Shown: positions 17,653 through 28,127 of the stretch, one piece after another
How positions within the stretch are numbered: the stretch's first letter is position 1
How the letters are laid out: each line of letters starts with the position of its first letter
Assembly: GCF_003226565.1 (NCBI RefSeq)
Contig: NZ_QKOE01000009.1
Location: 62,001-126,000, forward strand
From: Parazoarcus communis SWub3 = DSM 12120
GTDB lineage: Bacteria; Pseudomonadota; Gammaproteobacteria; Burkholderiales; Rhodocyclaceae
DNA length: 64,000 nucleotides
Reading direction: 5' to 3'
The notes under the pieces: generated by a model
What the model was told of the DNA's origin: nothing
The model's database searches: none
What the model saw: the letters and a program-made list of their open reading frames with translations, nothing else
Position numbers and translations under genes: made by a program

Positions 17653-17966
17653 GGCTTCCACTCCTTCGCGATCTCTATCGCTCGTTTGATGTCGGCTTCT
17701 TGGGTACTTTTATCCCCACCGGCAAGCAGCACCAAGACGACCGGGCCATGCAGCAGGTAGTAGAGGCGGTAACCGGGGCCGTAATCGATACGGATTTCGC
17801 TGACACCATCTCTGACCGGCTTTGCATCACCAAAGTTACCCGTTTCCGCCACACGGCGGATTCGGGCATTGATGCGCATGATGGCGGCCCGATCCTTGAG
17901 CTTGGCGAGCCAGCGCGAGAAGGTCGTACTTTGGACGATTTCAAGCATGAGCTGAGTGTAGTCCAT
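17649..17966 (-). CDS. HigB/RelE-like toxin (addiction module killer protein, COG3657)
   Basis: A 105-residue protein of the phage-derived Gp49-like/HigB group: FSRWLAKLKDRAAIMRINARIRR, GVSEIRIDYGPGYRLYYLL and VLLAGGDKSTQEADIKRAIEIA. Family members are mRNA interferases. It starts at 17966 (or Met7 at 17948) and is coupled to the antitoxin by a four-base overlap. The pair lies between the tRNA-Asn fragment and the true tRNA-Asn genes and probably helped to stabilise a former mobile element. Confidence 0.88.
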   Translation of the reverse strand: MDYTQLMLEIVQSTTFSRWLAKLKDRAAIMRINARIRRVAETGNFGDAKPVRDGVSEIRIDYGPGYRLYYLLHGPVVLVLLAGGDKSTQEADIKRAIEIAKEWKP

Positions 17967-18009
17967 GGATTACACTTGAACAACCCAAACAGCCCGGAGA
18001 TGCGGTAAT

Positions 18010-18137
18010 CCCCCCATTTTCATGGGCAGCCAGAAGTAGAGCTATGCGGCCATGGCCAGCCGCTGCTTTGGGGTGATACCGCCCAAGGCCATGTTGGGGC
18101 GCTCGTGATTGTAGAGCCAGAGCCAGCGGGTGGCGTG
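18010..18137 (-). mobile_element. IS3-family insertion sequence fragment (transposase OrfB C terminus)
   Basis: The last 31 residues of an IS3-type transposase are readable, ending at the stop at 18042: WLWLYNHERPNMALGGITPK then QRLAMAA, followed by the element's end-like sequence CCCCCATTTTCATGGGCAG. Everything upstream of about 18137 in that frame is unrelated, so the element is truncated and inactive. The stretch from 18138 to 18435 may contain another gene scrap on the minus strand but nothing I can name. Confidence 0.75.
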
Positions 18138-18435
18138 AGCGTGTAGCCGCTGTCGATGCGTTGCCATTCCCAACGTAGTTCGGTGATCGGGAGCGTGAAA
18201 TAGTTCGCCTGTGACGGTCGTGGCTGCATCATCGACTGGCTGGTGTCGCCGCAGATCAGCTGAGAAAGTTCGGCGCGTGAGGTCTCCAGAAAGCCACCCA
18301 AACGCCCCCAGTTCGGCCGACCGACCATCAGATGGGGCAGGGTAGGGAAATCCCCGAAAATCGGCCCTGATGCTCATTCTTGATCCGCCGTGGACAAAAA
18401 ATGCCACCCCGAAGGATGGCATTTTTACTTGATGC

Positions 18436-18511
18436 TGGCTCCCCGACCTGGGCTCGAACCAGGGACCTACGGATTAACAGTCCGGCGCTCTACCGACTGA
18501 GCTATCGAGGA
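18436..18511 (-). tRNA. tRNA-Asn (GTT)
   Basis: A 76-nt cloverleaf including encoded CCA: acceptor TCCTCGA/TCGGGGA, D-arm AGCTCAGTCGGTAGAGC, anticodon loop CTGTTAA with GTT, T-arm GGTTCGAGCC. Identical to the copy 61 bases to its right. Confidence 0.97.
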
Positions 18512-18572
18512 ATAAAACCGAGTTGTCACTGCAACGCCTTCGATTGGACGCTGCAGGTGTTGCATGTTCTGT

Positions 18573-18648
18573 TGGCTCCCCGACCTGGGCTCGAACCAGG
18601 GACCTACGGATTAACAGTCCGGCGCTCTACCGACTGAGCTATCGAGGA
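18573..18648 (-). tRNA. tRNA-Asn (GTT), second copy
   Basis: Same 76-nt sequence as the downstream copy, CCA encoded. It is the promoter-proximal one; both are transcribed from the promoter at 18661-18689. Tandem identical tRNA-Asn genes offer an integrase target, and a partial copy lies at 17012-17050. Confidence 0.97.
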
Positions 18649-18660
18649 ACAGAGGCGCGC

Positions 18661-18689
18661 ATTGTAGGCAGGATCGGCCTTTGCGTCAA
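18661..18689 (-). promoter_or_regulatory. Sigma-70 promoter of the tRNA-Asn pair
   Basis: On the minus strand TTGACG and TACAAT are separated by 17 bases, with the -10 box 12 bases before the first tRNA base. A GCGCGCCTC GC-rich discriminator follows, as is usual for stringently controlled tRNA promoters. Confidence 0.8.
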
Positions 18690-18735
18690 GGATCCGGAGC
18701 AAAAATTTTCAGGATTTTCGCTCCGATCCGGTTTG

Positions 18736-19944
18736 TCAGCCTTTCACGACGGCGGCAATGGCCTTGGCGACGTAGCCGATGTTCTTGGAGTTCAGCGCAG
18801 CCAGGCAGATACGGCCGGTGGAGACCGCGTAGATACCGTACTGGGTCTTCAGGGTCTCGACCTGGGCTGCGCTGAGGCCGGTGTAGGAGAACATGCCGCG
18901 CTGCTTGATGACGAAGGAGAAGTCCTGCGCGACGCCTTCTGCCTTCAGCTGCTCGACCAGGCTGGTACGCATGGCGCGGATGCGGTCACGCATGCCGGCA
19001 AGTTCGTCTTCCCACTGCTGGCGCAGTTCGGGCGAGTTCAGCACCGCAGCAACGACCGCGCCACCATGGATGGGTGGGTTGGAGTAGTTGGTGCGGATCA
19101 CGCGCTTGACCTGCGACAGCACGCGGGCGCTTTCTTCCTTGCCGGCGGTGATGATGGACAGGGCGCCGACACGTTCGCCGTACAGTGAGAAGCTCTTGGA
19201 GAACGAGCTGGACACGAAGAACTGCAGGCCGCTGGCCGAGAAGGCGCGCACTGCGACAGCGTCGGCGTCGATGCCGTCCGCAAAGCCCTGGTAAGCCATG
19301 TCAAGGAAGGGGATCAGGCCACGGCTGCGGCAGGCTGCGACGACTTCTTCCCATTGGGCGTCGCTCATGTCGGCGCCAGTGGGGTTGTGGCAGCAGGCGT
19401 GCAGCACGATGATGGAGCCCGCCGGCAGGCTTTCCAGCTTGGCTTTCATGCCAGCGAAGTTTACGCCGCGGGTCTCGGCATCGTAGTAGGGGTAGACATC
19501 GACCGGGAAGCCGGCGGATTCGAACAGCGCGCGGTGGTTTTCCCAGCTGGGGTCGGAGATATACACCGTGGCACCCGGCACCAGACGCTTCAGGTAGTCG
19601 GCACCGACCTTCAGGGCGCCGGTGCCGCCGAGGGCTTCGACGGTGACGACCTGACCGTTGGCGATTAGTGCGGAATCCTTGCCCAGCAGCAGGTTCTGTA
19701 CGGCGTTGTTGTAGGTGGCCGGGCCTTCGATCGGTTGATAGCCGCGCGGCGGCATGGCTTCGAGGCGGGCTTTTTCAGCCGCACGGACGGCGGCCAGCAG
19801 CGGAATCTTGCCGTTGTCGTCGTAATAGACACCTACGCCGAGGTTAACCTTTTCGGCGCGCGTATCGGCGGCGAAGGCCTCGTTCAGGCCGAGGATCGGG
19901 TCACGGGGCGCCATCTCGACGGCGGCGAAGATCGATGCGGACAT
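18736..19944 (-). CDS. Aromatic amino acid/aspartate aminotransferase (AspC/TyrB type)
   Basis: A 402-residue class I PLP aminotransferase: [20 protein letters not shown] (N-terminal helix), [36 protein letters not shown], the PLP-lysine segment [18 protein letters not shown], and the substrate-carboxylate arginine in the C-terminal RICLAAL region. The family transfers amino groups between aspartate or aromatic amino acids and 2-oxoglutarate. AspC and TyrB preference cannot be separated by eye. Divergent from uvrB; the 142 bases between must contain both promoters. Confidence 0.93.
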   Translation of the reverse strand: MSASIFAAVEMAPRDPILGLNEAFAADTRAEKVNLGVGVYYDDNGKIPLLAAVRAAEKARLEAMPPRGYQPIEGPATYNNAVQNLLLGKDSALIANGQVVTVEALGGTGALKVGADYLKRLVPGATVYISDPSWENHRALFESAGFPVDVYPYYDAETRGVNFAGMKAKLESLPAGSIIVLHACCHNPTGADMSDAQWEEVVAACRSRGLIPFLDMAYQGFADGIDADAVAVRAFSASGLQFFVSSSFSKSFSLYGERVGALSIITAGKEESARVLSQVKRVIRTNYSNPPIHGGAVVAAVLNSPELRQQWEDELAGMRDRIRAMRTSLVEQLKAEGVAQDFSFVIKQRGMFSYTGLSAAQVETLKTQYGIYAVSTGRICLAALNSKNIGYVAKAIAAVVKG

Positions 19945-20086
19945 GTGGACTCCAGTTGCGCTTGCAGTTCTCGCGCGCTGGCTGCGGAATCAGACCGTGC
20001 CTTGGCGCGCGATTTGGGAAATAATCGGCCTTTGCCCGGGTTGGCGACGTCTTTGTCTGCCAGCCGAAACAATCGGAAATTCTAGC

Positions 20087-22159
20087 ATGCAGAGTTCAGG
20101 CAACAGTGCCTCGGGGAACACCGCAAGCATCGTTACATTTGACGGCAGTCCTTTCCGGCTGCATCAGCCCTTTCCGCCGGCGGGGGATCAGCCAGAAGCC
20201 ATCCGCAAGTTGGTGGAGGGGATCGAGGATGGGCTGATGTATCAGACCCTGCTCGGGGTGACGGGCTCGGGCAAGACATACACCATGGCCAACGTGATCG
20301 CGCGCATGGGACGGCCCGCGTTGGTGCTGGCGCCGAACAAGACCCTGGCGGCCCAGTTGTATGCCGAGTTTCGGGAGTTTCTGCCAGAGAATGCGGTGGA
20401 GTACTTCGTCAGCTACTACGACTACTACCAGCCCGAGGCCTATGTGCCTTCGCGTGATCTGTTCATCGAAAAGGACTCGTCCATCAACGAACATATCGAA
20501 CAGATGCGGCTGTCGGCCACCAAGAGCCTGATGGAACGGCGCGATGTGGTGATCGTGGCCACGGTGTCTTGCATCTACGGTATTGGCGACCCGGTGGACT
20601 ACCACGCGATGATCCTGCATCTGCGCGAGGGTGAGCGCATGCCGCATCGGGATTTGATCCAGCGCCTGGTGGCGATGCAGTACACCCGCTCGGATATCGA
20701 CTTCCAGCGTGGCACGTTCAGGGTGCGGGGCGATGTGATCGACGTGTTTCCAGCGGAGAATGCGGAACTGGCCATTCGCATCGAAATGTTCGACGACGAG
20801 GTCGAGCATCTGACCCTGTTCGATCCGCTGACGGGGCATCTGAAGCAGAAGCTTGGCCGCTTCACGGTCTATCCGTCCAGTCACTACGTGACGCCACGGG
20901 CCACGGTGTTGAAGGCGATTGAAGCGATCAAGGAGGAGCTGCGCGAGCGCATCACTTTTTTCCAGCAGGAGGGCAAGCTGGTGGAGGCGCAGCGTATCGA
21001 GCAACGCACCCGCTTCGATCTTGAAATGCTCAACGAGATGGGCTTCTGCAAGGGTATCGAAAACTACTCGCGGCATTTGTCCGGGCGCGGCCCCGGCGAT
21101 CCGCCGCCGACGCTGATCGACTATCTGCCGGCCGATGCGCTGATGTTCATCGATGAGTCGCACGTTGCCATTGGGCAGGTGGGGGGCATGTACAAGGGCG
21201 ATCGCTCGCGCAAGGAGAATCTGGTGGGTTACGGTTTTCGCCTGCCGTCGGCGCTCGACAACCGGCCGTTGAAGTTCGACGAGTTCGAGCGCTTGATGCC
21301 GCAGACGGTGTTCGTGTCGGCCACGCCAGCCGCCTACGAAGCCGAGCATCAGGGGCAGGTGGTCGAGCAGGTGGTCAGGCCGACCGGGCTGATCGATCCG
21401 GTGGTCGAGGTGCGTCCGGCCATGACTCAGGTCGATGATCTGCTGGGCGAGATCAAGAAGCGCGTTGCAGTCAATGAGCGGGTGCTGGTTACCGTACTGA
21501 CCAAGCGGATGGCCGAGGACCTGACCGACTATCTCAACGAGAACGCCATCCGCGTGCGCTACCTGCATTCGGACATCGATACCGTGGAGCGGGTGGAGAT
21601 CATCCGCGATTTGCGCCTGGGTGAGTTCGATGTGCTGGTGGGGATCAACCTGCTGCGGGAAGGGTTGGATATTCCTGAAGTGTCACTGGTGACCATCCTG
21701 GATGCGGACAAGGAGGGTTTCCTGCGTTCGGAGCGGTCGTTGATTCAGACCATCGGGCGCGCGGCACGCCATATTCATGGCACGGCGATTCTGTATGCTG
21801 ACCGGATCACCGACTCGATGAAGGCGGCGATGAGTGAGACCGAGCGCCGTCGCACCAAGCAGATCGCCTTCAACGAGGCAAACGGCATCGTACCGAAGAC
21901 GGTGACCAAGCGGATCAAGGACATCATCGATGGTGTCTATTCGGCGGATGACGAGAAGCGTGCGTCGGTGGCGGCAGAGGCCCGGGCAGATTATGCGACG
22001 ATGGACGAGAAAGCGCTGGCAAAGGCCATCAAGAAGCTCGAGAAGGAGATGCAGGAACATGCGCGCAATCTTGAGTTCGAAAAGGCTGCAGCCGCGCGCG
22101 ACGAGTTGTTCCGCTTGCGCGAGCGCGCCTTTGGTGCCGACCAGCACGGCAATGGCTGA
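20087..22159 (+). CDS. uvrB: Excinuclease ABC subunit UvrB
   Basis: A 690-residue helicase-like DNA damage verifier of nucleotide excision repair. Walker A GVTGSGKT near residue 57, the beta-hairpin region [24 protein letters not shown] box [11 protein letters not shown], helicase motifs [15 protein letters not shown] and [14 protein letters not shown], and a C-terminal UVR motif ([22 protein letters not shown]) that binds UvrC. The open frame extends 48 codons upstream, but family similarity begins around [20 protein letters not shown], so ATG 20087 is taken. uvrC is elsewhere in this window at 54140. Confidence 0.97.
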   Translation: MQSSGNSASGNTASIVTFDGSPFRLHQPFPPAGDQPEAIRKLVEGIEDGLMYQTLLGVTGSGKTYTMANVIARMGRPALVLAPNKTLAAQLYAEFREFLPENAVEYFVSYYDYYQPEAYVPSRDLFIEKDSSINEHIEQMRLSATKSLMERRDVVIVATVSCIYGIGDPVDYHAMILHLREGERMPHRDLIQRLVAMQYTRSDIDFQRGTFRVRGDVIDVFPAENAELAIRIEMFDDEVEHLTLFDPLTGHLKQKLGRFTVYPSSHYVTPRATVLKAIEAIKEELRERITFFQQEGKLVEAQRIEQRTRFDLEMLNEMGFCKGIENYSRHLSGRGPGDPPPTLIDYLPADALMFIDESHVAIGQVGGMYKGDRSRKENLVGYGFRLPSALDNRPLKFDEFERLMPQTVFVSATPAAYEAEHQGQVVEQVVRPTGLIDPVVEVRPAMTQVDDLLGEIKKRVAVNERVLVTVLTKRMAEDLTDYLNENAIRVRYLHSDIDTVERVEIIRDLRLGEFDVLVGINLLREGLDIPEVSLVTILDADKEGFLRSERSLIQTIGRAARHIHGTAILYADRITDSMKAAMSETERRRTKQIAFNEANGIVPKTVTKRIKDIIDGVYSADDEKRASVAAEARADYATMDEKALAKAIKKLEKEMQEHARNLEFEKAAAARDELFRLRERAFGADQHGNG

Positions 22160-22176
22160 ATGTTGATGGAAGGAAA

Positions 22177-22647
22177 ATGAAGAGAGTACTGTTTGTGTGC
22201 ACCGGCAATATCTGTCGATCACCCACCGCTGACGGCATTGCCCGTCATGTGATTGCGACCTCCGGGCTCGAGGGGCTGATCGAGGTTGATTCGGCGGGTA
22301 TCCAGGGTTATCACGCGGGTGAGGCACCGGATCCGAGGACGTGCAAGGTGGCGGCGCAGCGTGGTTATGACCTGTCCGATCTTCGCGCGCGCAAGATCGA
22401 ACTGCGCGATTACCAGCAATTCGACCTGATCCTGGCAATGGACCGCGGACACCTTGATGTGATGATGCGTAACTGTCCCGAGGTCTATCGGTCGAAGTTG
22501 GGGCTTTTCCTGGATTTCGCTGACGATCTGCCCGAAGAGGAAGTGCCCGATCCCTATTATGGCGGACCGGCAGGTTTCGACCTGGTGCTCGATTTGTGTG
22601 AACGGGGTGTTGAGGGTTTGTTGAGCCGCTTGAGCTGCGAGGTCTGA
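22177..22647 (+). CDS. Low-molecular-weight protein-tyrosine phosphatase
   Basis: A 156-residue phosphatase with the N-terminal P-loop VCTGNICRSP (nucleophile Cys8, Arg14) and the general-acid loop VPDPYYGG near residue 128. Eighteen bases downstream of uvrB in the same direction with a GGAAGGA ribosome site, so probably in the same transcript, which ends at the terminator at 22664-22699. Bacterial members act on tyrosine kinases of polysaccharide export or on other phosphoproteins; no such partner is adjacent. Confidence 0.94.
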   Translation: MKRVLFVCTGNICRSPTADGIARHVIATSGLEGLIEVDSAGIQGYHAGEAPDPRTCKVAAQRGYDLSDLRARKIELRDYQQFDLILAMDRGHLDVMMRNCPEVYRSKLGLFLDFADDLPEEEVPDPYYGGPAGFDLVLDLCERGVEGLLSRLSCEV

Positions 22648-22663
22648 CTGGCGTATCGCCTGC

Positions 22664-22699
22664 ATGAAAAAGGCCACTCGAAAGAGTGGCCTTTTTCAT
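22664..22699. terminator. Bidirectional rho-independent terminator
   Basis: Perfect 16-bp stem (AAAAAGGCCACTC paired with GAGTGGCCTTTTT plus flanks) with a GAAA tetraloop and T tracts on both strands. It ends the plus-strand uvrB-phosphatase transcript and the minus-strand rne transcript. Confidence 0.92.
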
Positions 22700-22741
22700 G
22701 GGGCGCCGTCCGCTGAGCTGGGGGCGGACGGCGTCGGCGGC

Positions 22742-25700
22742 TTACTTGCCGTGAGTTTCCACCTGCTGCAGCGGTTCGTCCGGAATGATGACCTGCGGAC
22801 GAGGCTTGCGACCGAGACGCAGAGGTTCTTCCGGTGCACCGGTACCAAAGCTCGCCTTCTTGTCGGCGCTGGTCTCGATCATCACCAGGCCCACTGCTTC
22901 GAGTGCGCCAGTCAGGTCGATCGGTGCAGGCGCGTCGGCCGCCTTGGGCGGTGCGATTCGCACTTCGCTTTGAGTGACCGTCTCAACGGCTACGACGGGT
23001 GCAGGCGCCTCCTGGGCCGGTGCGGTCTCCTTGCTGGCCTCGCTTGGACTGGCCTCGGTGGCAGCAAGGTCTTCCGGAGCCGACGTCGGCTCCGCGACCG
23101 CTTCGACAGGAACTGGCTTGACGGGCTCGGCCAGCTCGGCGGGTGCCTGCTCGGCTACGGAGGCCACATCAACCGGTGCGGGGGCGGCCTCTGGCGCAAC
23201 GCCTTCGCTTTCGATGACCACCTGTGCTGGCGCCGAGACCGATTGTTCGCTCAGCGCGACCGGAAGCGGGGCCGCCTCAGTGCTCGCTGGCGTAGCCGCA
23301 GTGTCGCTGGCGGGCGCAACGGGCACCGGCAGTTCGGGTGCAATGGCAACGACGTCTGCCGCTGGCGCGGAGACTTCGGCTGCGACTGCTGCAGTCTGGG
23401 GCGCCTCTTCGTTTGAGGTGGCCGCATCCTGCACGACTGCTTCCGGCACGACGTCGGTGGCGGGTTCCTCGTTGCCGGTGGCGTTCAGCTCGGTGCCTTC
23501 CTGACCTTCAGCCGGGCGACGATCGCGGCGGCCGCGACTGCGGCGGCGACGTTTTTCCGGGGTTGCCTCGTCGGTCGTGACGACCAGCGGGGCTTCACCT
23601 TCAGGGGCGACGATTGCTGCCGCAACCGCCGGTGCCACGGTGTTCAGCTCGGTGCTGGCGTCGGCGCTACGCTCGGCGTCGTCCTGGCGCGGCTGGCGCT
23701 GACGGCCACGACCACGGCGGCCGCCTTCATCGCTGCGTTCGGTGCGGGCCTCGGTGCGCTCGCGCGGTTCCGGGCGCTCGGCACGCTCTGCACGATCACC
23801 TCGTTCGGTCCGGTCCTGCGTATTGCGTGCCGGTTTCTCGCGCTCCCCTTCCGCCGCGCGCTCGCTACGGCCACCGTTGCGACTGCCGTTGTTGCCGGCG
23901 TCGGCCTCATTGCGTTCACTACGCTGGGCGTCACGGCGACCGCTATTGCGGCCCCCGTTACGGCGTTCGCCATTGCGATCGTTACGACCACGACCTTCAC
24001 GCTTCGGGCTGGCTTCCGGTTGCGGGGCAGGGGCCTGGGCTTCCTGTTTGTCGCCCGTAAACCAGCTCATGATCCGGGCAAACAGACCCTTGCCCGGAGC
24101 GGCCGTGGGCGCGGTTGCCGCCACAGGGGCGGGTGCTTCGACCACCGGGGCAGGCTGCGCGGGAGAGATGCCTTTGACGGCGGCTTCCTGACGTGCGGGC
24201 TTGTCACCCGGCTTGGCCGGCATGCCATTATCGGTATCTGCCGGCTGATGCACCATCTGGTAGCTGGCCAGCGCGATGTCTTCCTGATTCAGCTGATCGT
24301 GGCGCAGGCGGACGATTTCGTGCGCGGGCGTTTCCATGTGCCGGTTGGGCACGATGATCAGCATGACCTTGTGGCGGAACTCGATGCGTGCGATGTCGAC
24401 CCGCTTCTCGTTGAGCAGGAAGGTTGCAACGTCGACAGGCACTTGCAGATGCACGGCGCCAGTGTTCTCCTTCATCGCTTCCTCTTCAAGGATGCGAAGG
24501 ATGTGCAGGGCGGAGGACTCGGTGCTGCGGATGTGGCCGGTGCCGTTACAGCGCGGGCAGGGGATGTAGCTGGTCTCGGCCAGTGCCGGACGCAGGCGCT
24601 GACGGGAGAGTTCGAGCAGGCCGAAACGGCTGATCTTGCCGGTCTGCACGCGGGCACGGTCGTGGCGCAGGGCGTCGCGCAGGCGGTTCTCGACTTCGCG
24701 CTGGTTCTTCTGCGATTCCATGTCGATGAAGTCGATGACGATCAGGCCGCCAAGGTCGCGCAGGCGCAACTGACGGGCGATCTCGTCGGCTGCTTCGAGG
24801 TTGGTGCGGAAGGCGGTTTCCTCGATGTCGGCACCCTTGGTGGCGCGGCCCGAGTTGACGTCGATCGAGACCAGCGCTTCGGTGTGGTCGATGACCACGG
24901 CGCCGCCTGACGGCAGTCCGACCTGGCGCGAGTAGGCAGACTCGATCTGGTGTTCGATCTGGAAGCGCGAGAACAGCGGTACGTCATCGTGATAACGCTT
25001 GATCCGGCTGACGTTGCCCGGCATGACATGGGCCATGAACTGGTGAGCCTGATCATGGATGTCGTCGGTGTCGATCAGGATCTCGCCGATATCGGGCTGG
25101 AAGTAGTCGCGGATCGCACGGATCACCAGACTGCCTTCCTGGTAGATCAGGAAGGCGCCGCTCTGGCCTTGCGCCGCACCCTCGATGGCGGTCCACAGTT
25201 GCAGCAGGTAGTTCAAGTCCCACTGCAGTTCTTCGGCGCCACGGCCGATGGCGGCAGTGCGCGCGATCAGGCTCATGCCCGAGGGCACTTCGAGCTGATC
25301 CATGACCTCGCGCAGTTCTGCGCGTTCGTCGCCTTCGACGCGGCGCGATACGCCACCGCCGCGCGGGTTGTTGGGCATCAGCACAAGGTAACGGCCGGCC
25401 AGCGAGATGTAGGTGGTCAGTGCGGCACCCTTGTTGCCACGCTCATCCTTTTCGACCTGGACGATCAGTTCCTGGCCTTCGCGCAAGGCTTCCTTGATGC
25501 TGGACTTGGCGTCCGCACCCGGCTGGAAGTAGGAGCGCGAGATTTCCTTGAACGGCAGGAAACCATGGCGCTCGGCGCCGTAGTCCACAAAAGCCGCTTC
25601 GAGGCTGGGCTCGATGCGAGTGATGACCGCCTTGTAGATGTTGCTCTTGCGTTCTTCCTTGTTGGCCGATTCGATATCGAGGTCGATCAGTTTCTGACCG

Positions 25701-25759
25701 TCCACGATCGCGACGCGCAGTTCTTCGGCCTGCGTCGCATTGAAAAGCATGCGCTTCAT
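22742..25759 (-). CDS. rne: Ribonuclease E (Rne/Rng family)
   Basis: A 1005-residue endoribonuclease that starts mRNA decay and matures rRNA and tRNA. It starts at [18 protein letters not shown] (25759); the seven codons before it are not conserved. The catalytic half has the S1 domain ([20 protein letters not shown]), 5'-sensor and DNase I-like region with [13 protein letters not shown] and IVIDFIDM, and the zinc-link CPRCNGTG. From about residue 500 the chain is low complexity: an Arg/Gly/Asn/Glu-rich RNA-binding-like segment, then a long Ala/Pro/Glu/Val-rich tail, ending with a short conserved-looking piece ([20 protein letters not shown]). The tail is the probable degradosome scaffold. 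Confidence 0.95.
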   Translation of the reverse strand: MKRMLFNATQAEELRVAIVDGQKLIDLDIESANKEERKSNIYKAVITRIEPSLEAAFVDYGAERHGFLPFKEISRSYFQPGADAKSSIKEALREGQELIVQVEKDERGNKGAALTTYISLAGRYLVLMPNNPRGGGVSRRVEGDERAELREVMDQLEVPSGMSLIARTAAIGRGAEELQWDLNYLLQLWTAIEGAAQGQSGAFLIYQEGSLVIRAIRDYFQPDIGEILIDTDDIHDQAHQFMAHVMPGNVSRIKRYHDDVPLFSRFQIEHQIESAYSRQVGLPSGGAVVIDHTEALVSIDVNSGRATKGADIEETAFRTNLEAADEIARQLRLRDLGGLIVIDFIDMESQKNQREVENRLRDALRHDRARVQTGKISRFGLLELSRQRLRPALAETSYIPCPRCNGTGHIRSTESSALHILRILEEEAMKENTGAVHLQVPVDVATFLLNEKRVDIARIEFRHKVMLIIVPNRHMETPAHEIVRLRHDQLNQEDIALASYQMVHQPADTDNGMPAKPGDKPARQEAAVKGISPAQPAPVVEAPAPVAATAPTAAPGKGLFARIMSWFTGDKQEAQAPAPQPEASPKREGRGRNDRNGERRNGGRNSGRRDAQRSERNEADAGNNGSRNGGRSERAAEGEREKPARNTQDRTERGDRAERAERPEPRERTEARTERSDEGGRRGRGRQRQPRQDDAERSADASTELNTVAPAVAAAIVAPEGEAPLVVTTDEATPEKRRRRSRGRRDRRPAEGQEGTELNATGNEEPATDVVPEAVVQDAATSNEEAPQTAAVAAEVSAPAADVVAIAPELPVPVAPASDTAATPASTEAAPLPVALSEQSVSAPAQVVIESEGVAPEAAPAPVDVASVAEQAPAELAEPVKPVPVEAVAEPTSAPEDLAATEASPSEASKETAPAQEAPAPVVAVETVTQSEVRIAPPKAADAPAPIDLTGALEAVGLVMIETSADKKASFGTGAPEEPLRLGRKPRPQVIIPDEPLQQVETHGK

Positions 25760-26177
25760 TTGGATCGCTCTCCCGCGCAAGACACACGGGCAGGACGAAC
25801 GGCGCGCACCATCGCGCTTTCCGGGATCAGGAGCAGTTGGTTGTGGCTACTTTCGTCATCCGGGGTTGGTATTGGGCGTTGATGGGACGGCTGGTCGATT
25901 GTCTATTGATCCTGACTGCGCGAGTTCTTGGTCTTGCAGTCAGGAGCCTTTGATCCTGCGTATGTGTTGCGCGTCTAAATCCAACCGTGAGGCTGGATGG
26001 GTGTGTCGAAGTTTGTCGTTTGCGTTACCATCGGCGCCCTTTTTGGGGCTTCGTGTGGCACGCTGCGGTTTTCCGGGAGCGCTCGTGCGGGCTCATCGTC
26101 GTCCATCCTCCACCGCCTCGTGGCGCGAGGGGATGCCGACCGCAACCGGAATCAACCGCACGGAAGTATATTTCAGG
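25760..26177. other. Long untranslated region between rne and rluC
   Basis: 418 bases between divergent starts, holding no supportable gene. RNase E mRNAs in proteobacteria have long 5' leaders through which the enzyme regulates its own level. The size fits such a leader on the minus strand; no specific fold was worked out. Confidence 0.45.
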
Positions 26178-27134
26178 ATGATGATTGAAGGCAAAGCGAT
26201 TGCAGTCCGGCATGAACGGATCGATGAGACGGCGGCCGGGCAGCGTATCGACAACTACCTGATCCGGATCGCGAAAGGGGTGCCAAAGAGCCACATCTAT
26301 CGCATCCTGCGCAGCGGCGAAGTTCGGGTCAATGGTCGGCGGGTGCAGCAGACCTATCGCCTGGTGGCGGGGGATGAAGTGCGGATTCCGCCGATCCGGG
26401 TGTCGGAATCAAGTCAGCCGCCGGCACCGGTAGGCAAGGCGCTGCCGGTGGTGTTCGAAGATGATGCCTTGATGGTCATCGACAAGCCCTCAGGCAAGGC
26501 GGTGCATGGCGGTAGCGGCGTCAGTTACGGCGTGATCGAACAGTTGCGGGTGCAGCGCCCGGAGTTGCGCATGCTTGAGCTGGCGCATCGGCTCGATCGA
26601 GAGACCTCCGGTCTGTTGATTGTGGCCAAGAAGCGTTCGTCGCTGACCGTGCTGCACGACATGATGCGCGACGGTGCAATGGAGAAGCGTTATCTGACCC
26701 TGGTGCCGGGCAAGTGGATCAATGCGCAGCAGCACGTCAAGGCCCCCTTGTACAAGTACCTGACTGCAGAGGGTGAGCGCCGTGTGCGGGTCAGCCCTGA
26801 TGGTAAGCCGGCACATAGCATCGTGCGACTGATCAAACGCTGGAAGCGTTTCAGCTTGCTTGAGGTGGAGTTGAAGACCGGACGCACCCATCAGATTCGC
26901 GTGCATCTCGCGCACCTGGGTTTCCCCTTGTGCGGCGATGACAAGTACGGAGATTTCACGCTGAACAAGGCGCTGGAGGCTGAAGGCTTGAAGCGGATGT
27001 TCCTGCATGCGGCAAAACTGCGCTTTGCGCATCCGCTGAGTGGGGAGTCTTTGTCTTTTGAGGCGCCTTTGCCACCCGAACTGCAGGCTTTCATTGATCA
27101 ACTGGATGCAGAGGAGAGCGGACGCCATGGCTGA
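26178..27134 (+). CDS. rluC: 23S rRNA pseudouridine synthase RluC
   Basis: A 318-residue enzyme with an N-terminal S4 RNA-binding domain (QRIDNYLIRIAKGVPKSHIY, GEVRVNGRR) and a pseudouridine synthase domain with the catalytic Asp in LAHRLDRETSGLL, plus KTGRTHQIRVHLAHLGFPLCGDDKYGD. RluC modifies U955, U2504 and U2580 in E. coli 23S rRNA. I start at ATG 26178 (ATG 26181 is equivalent); the upstream open frame crosses the rne leader and is not conserved. rne-rluC divergent pairing is common in proteobacteria. Overlaps the next gene by eight bases. Confidence 0.93.
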   Translation: MMIEGKAIAVRHERIDETAAGQRIDNYLIRIAKGVPKSHIYRILRSGEVRVNGRRVQQTYRLVAGDEVRIPPIRVSESSQPPAPVGKALPVVFEDDALMVIDKPSGKAVHGGSGVSYGVIEQLRVQRPELRMLELAHRLDRETSGLLIVAKKRSSLTVLHDMMRDGAMEKRYLTLVPGKWINAQQHVKAPLYKYLTAEGERRVRVSPDGKPAHSIVRLIKRWKRFSLLEVELKTGRTHQIRVHLAHLGFPLCGDDKYGDFTLNKALEAEGLKRMFLHAAKLRFAHPLSGESLSFEAPLPPELQAFIDQLDAEESGRHG

Positions 27135-27783
27135 GCGTTTCGATCTGGTGGTGTTTGACTGGGACGGGACGGTATTGGATTCGGCGGGCGCAATCGTCCG
27201 CTCGATCATGGCAGCCTGTGTCGATCTGGGTCTGCCCGTACCAACCGAGGAGCGGGCTCGTTACGTGATTGGGCTCGGGCTGGGCGATGCACTGAGGCAT
27301 GCGGTGCCCGAGCTTGAAGTCGAGGCCTATCCGCGCATGGTCGAGCGCTACCGACATCATTACCTCTCGTCCGATCACGAACTCTCCTTGTTTCCAGGGG
27401 TGGCGGAGTCCATTGCCTGGTTGTCCAAGCAGGGGTGTCTGCTTGGCGTGGCAACGGGAAAGAGTCGTGTGGGCTTGAATCGCGCTCTGGCTCACTCGGG
27501 GCTGGGGGCGTATTTTCATGCGACCCGCTGTGCCGACGAGTGCTTTTCCAAGCCGCACCCGGCAATGCTCGAGCAACTGATGGATGAGCTGGGCGTGACT
27601 CCCGAACGCACGCTGATGATCGGTGATACCACGCATGATCTGCAGATGGCGCGTAATGCAGGCGTGGCGGGATTGGCGGTCAGTTTTGGCGCCCACCCGG
27701 CGGCAGCCTTGCGTGCGGAACAACCCTTGGCCTGTGTTGCGACACCTGAAGAGCTGGATAGATGGTTGCGGGCGAATCTCTGA
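27127..27783 (+). CDS. HAD-IA family hydrolase (phosphoglycolate phosphatase-like)
   Basis: A 218-residue phosphatase: motif I FDWDGTVLDS with nucleophile Asp, a helical cap, motif II VATGKS, motif III lysine in FSKPHP and motif IV MIGDTTHDLQMA. The cap resembles that of phosphoglycolate or pyrophosphate phosphatases (Gph/PpaX), but the substrate is not certain. Starts inside the last codons of rluC, so it is translationally coupled; it overlaps the Rieske gene by 22 bases. Confidence 0.92.
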   Translation: MAERFDLVVFDWDGTVLDSAGAIVRSIMAACVDLGLPVPTEERARYVIGLGLGDALRHAVPELEVEAYPRMVERYRHHYLSSDHELSLFPGVAESIAWLSKQGCLLGVATGKSRVGLNRALAHSGLGAYFHATRCADECFSKPHPAMLEQLMDELGVTPERTLMIGDTTHDLQMARNAGVAGLAVSFGAHPAAALRAEQPLACVATPEELDRWLRANL

Positions 27784-28127
27784 TCTGTCCGGCTGGTGAT
27801 CTGCTTGACGGGGGTGATGGGGTGCGCTTTCGCGTACTCCACCATGGACGCCCCGAGCCGGCATTCGCGGTTCGTTACGGCGGTCAGGTATATGCGTACT
27901 TGAACCGTTGTGCGCATGTACCGGTCGAGCTTGACTGGATGCCGGGAAAATTCTTCGATCTGACCCGTCATCAGCTGATCTGTGCGGTGCATGGTGCGCA
28001 TTACGATCCGCGCAATGGCCGATGCACGATGGGCCCCTGTCGAGGCGCATCGTTGATCAGCCTTGCGGTGATCGAGCGCGATGGCCTGGTGTTTCTGGAG
28101 GCGGGCTCAGTGCTCGCCGAGCAATAG
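27762..28127 (+). CDS. Rieske [2Fe-2S] ferredoxin-like protein
   Basis: A 121-residue protein with a complete Rieske cluster motif: C50-A-H52 (NRCAHVPVELDW) and C74-x2-H77 (LICAVHGAHYDP). It has no catalytic domain, membrane anchor or Tat signal, so it is a small soluble electron carrier or a redox subunit. In related betaproteobacteria such a gene follows rluC and the HAD phosphatase; its partner is unknown. The 3' end overlaps the convergent methylase gene by 21 bases. Confidence 0.93.
   Translation: MVAGESLICPAGDLLDGGDGVRFRVLHHGRPEPAFAVRYGGQVYAYLNRCAHVPVELDWMPGKFFDLTRHQLICAVHGAHYDPRNGRCTMGPCRGASLISLAVIERDGLVFLEAGSVLAEQ

Noticed and set aside
18042-18422. 126-codon minus-strand open frame as a complete transposase
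   Set aside because: Only the last 31 residues are transposase-like; the upstream part is unrelated sequence read through.
20096-21568. 490-codon minus-strand open frame opposite uvrB
   Set aside because: Shadow of uvrB; histidine-rich composition and no known motif.
23614-24060. Arg/Pro-rich plus-strand frames and apparent repeats inside rne
   Set aside because: They come from the low-complexity Arg/Gly/Ala/Pro tail of RNase E read on the other strand; not a gene or repeat array.
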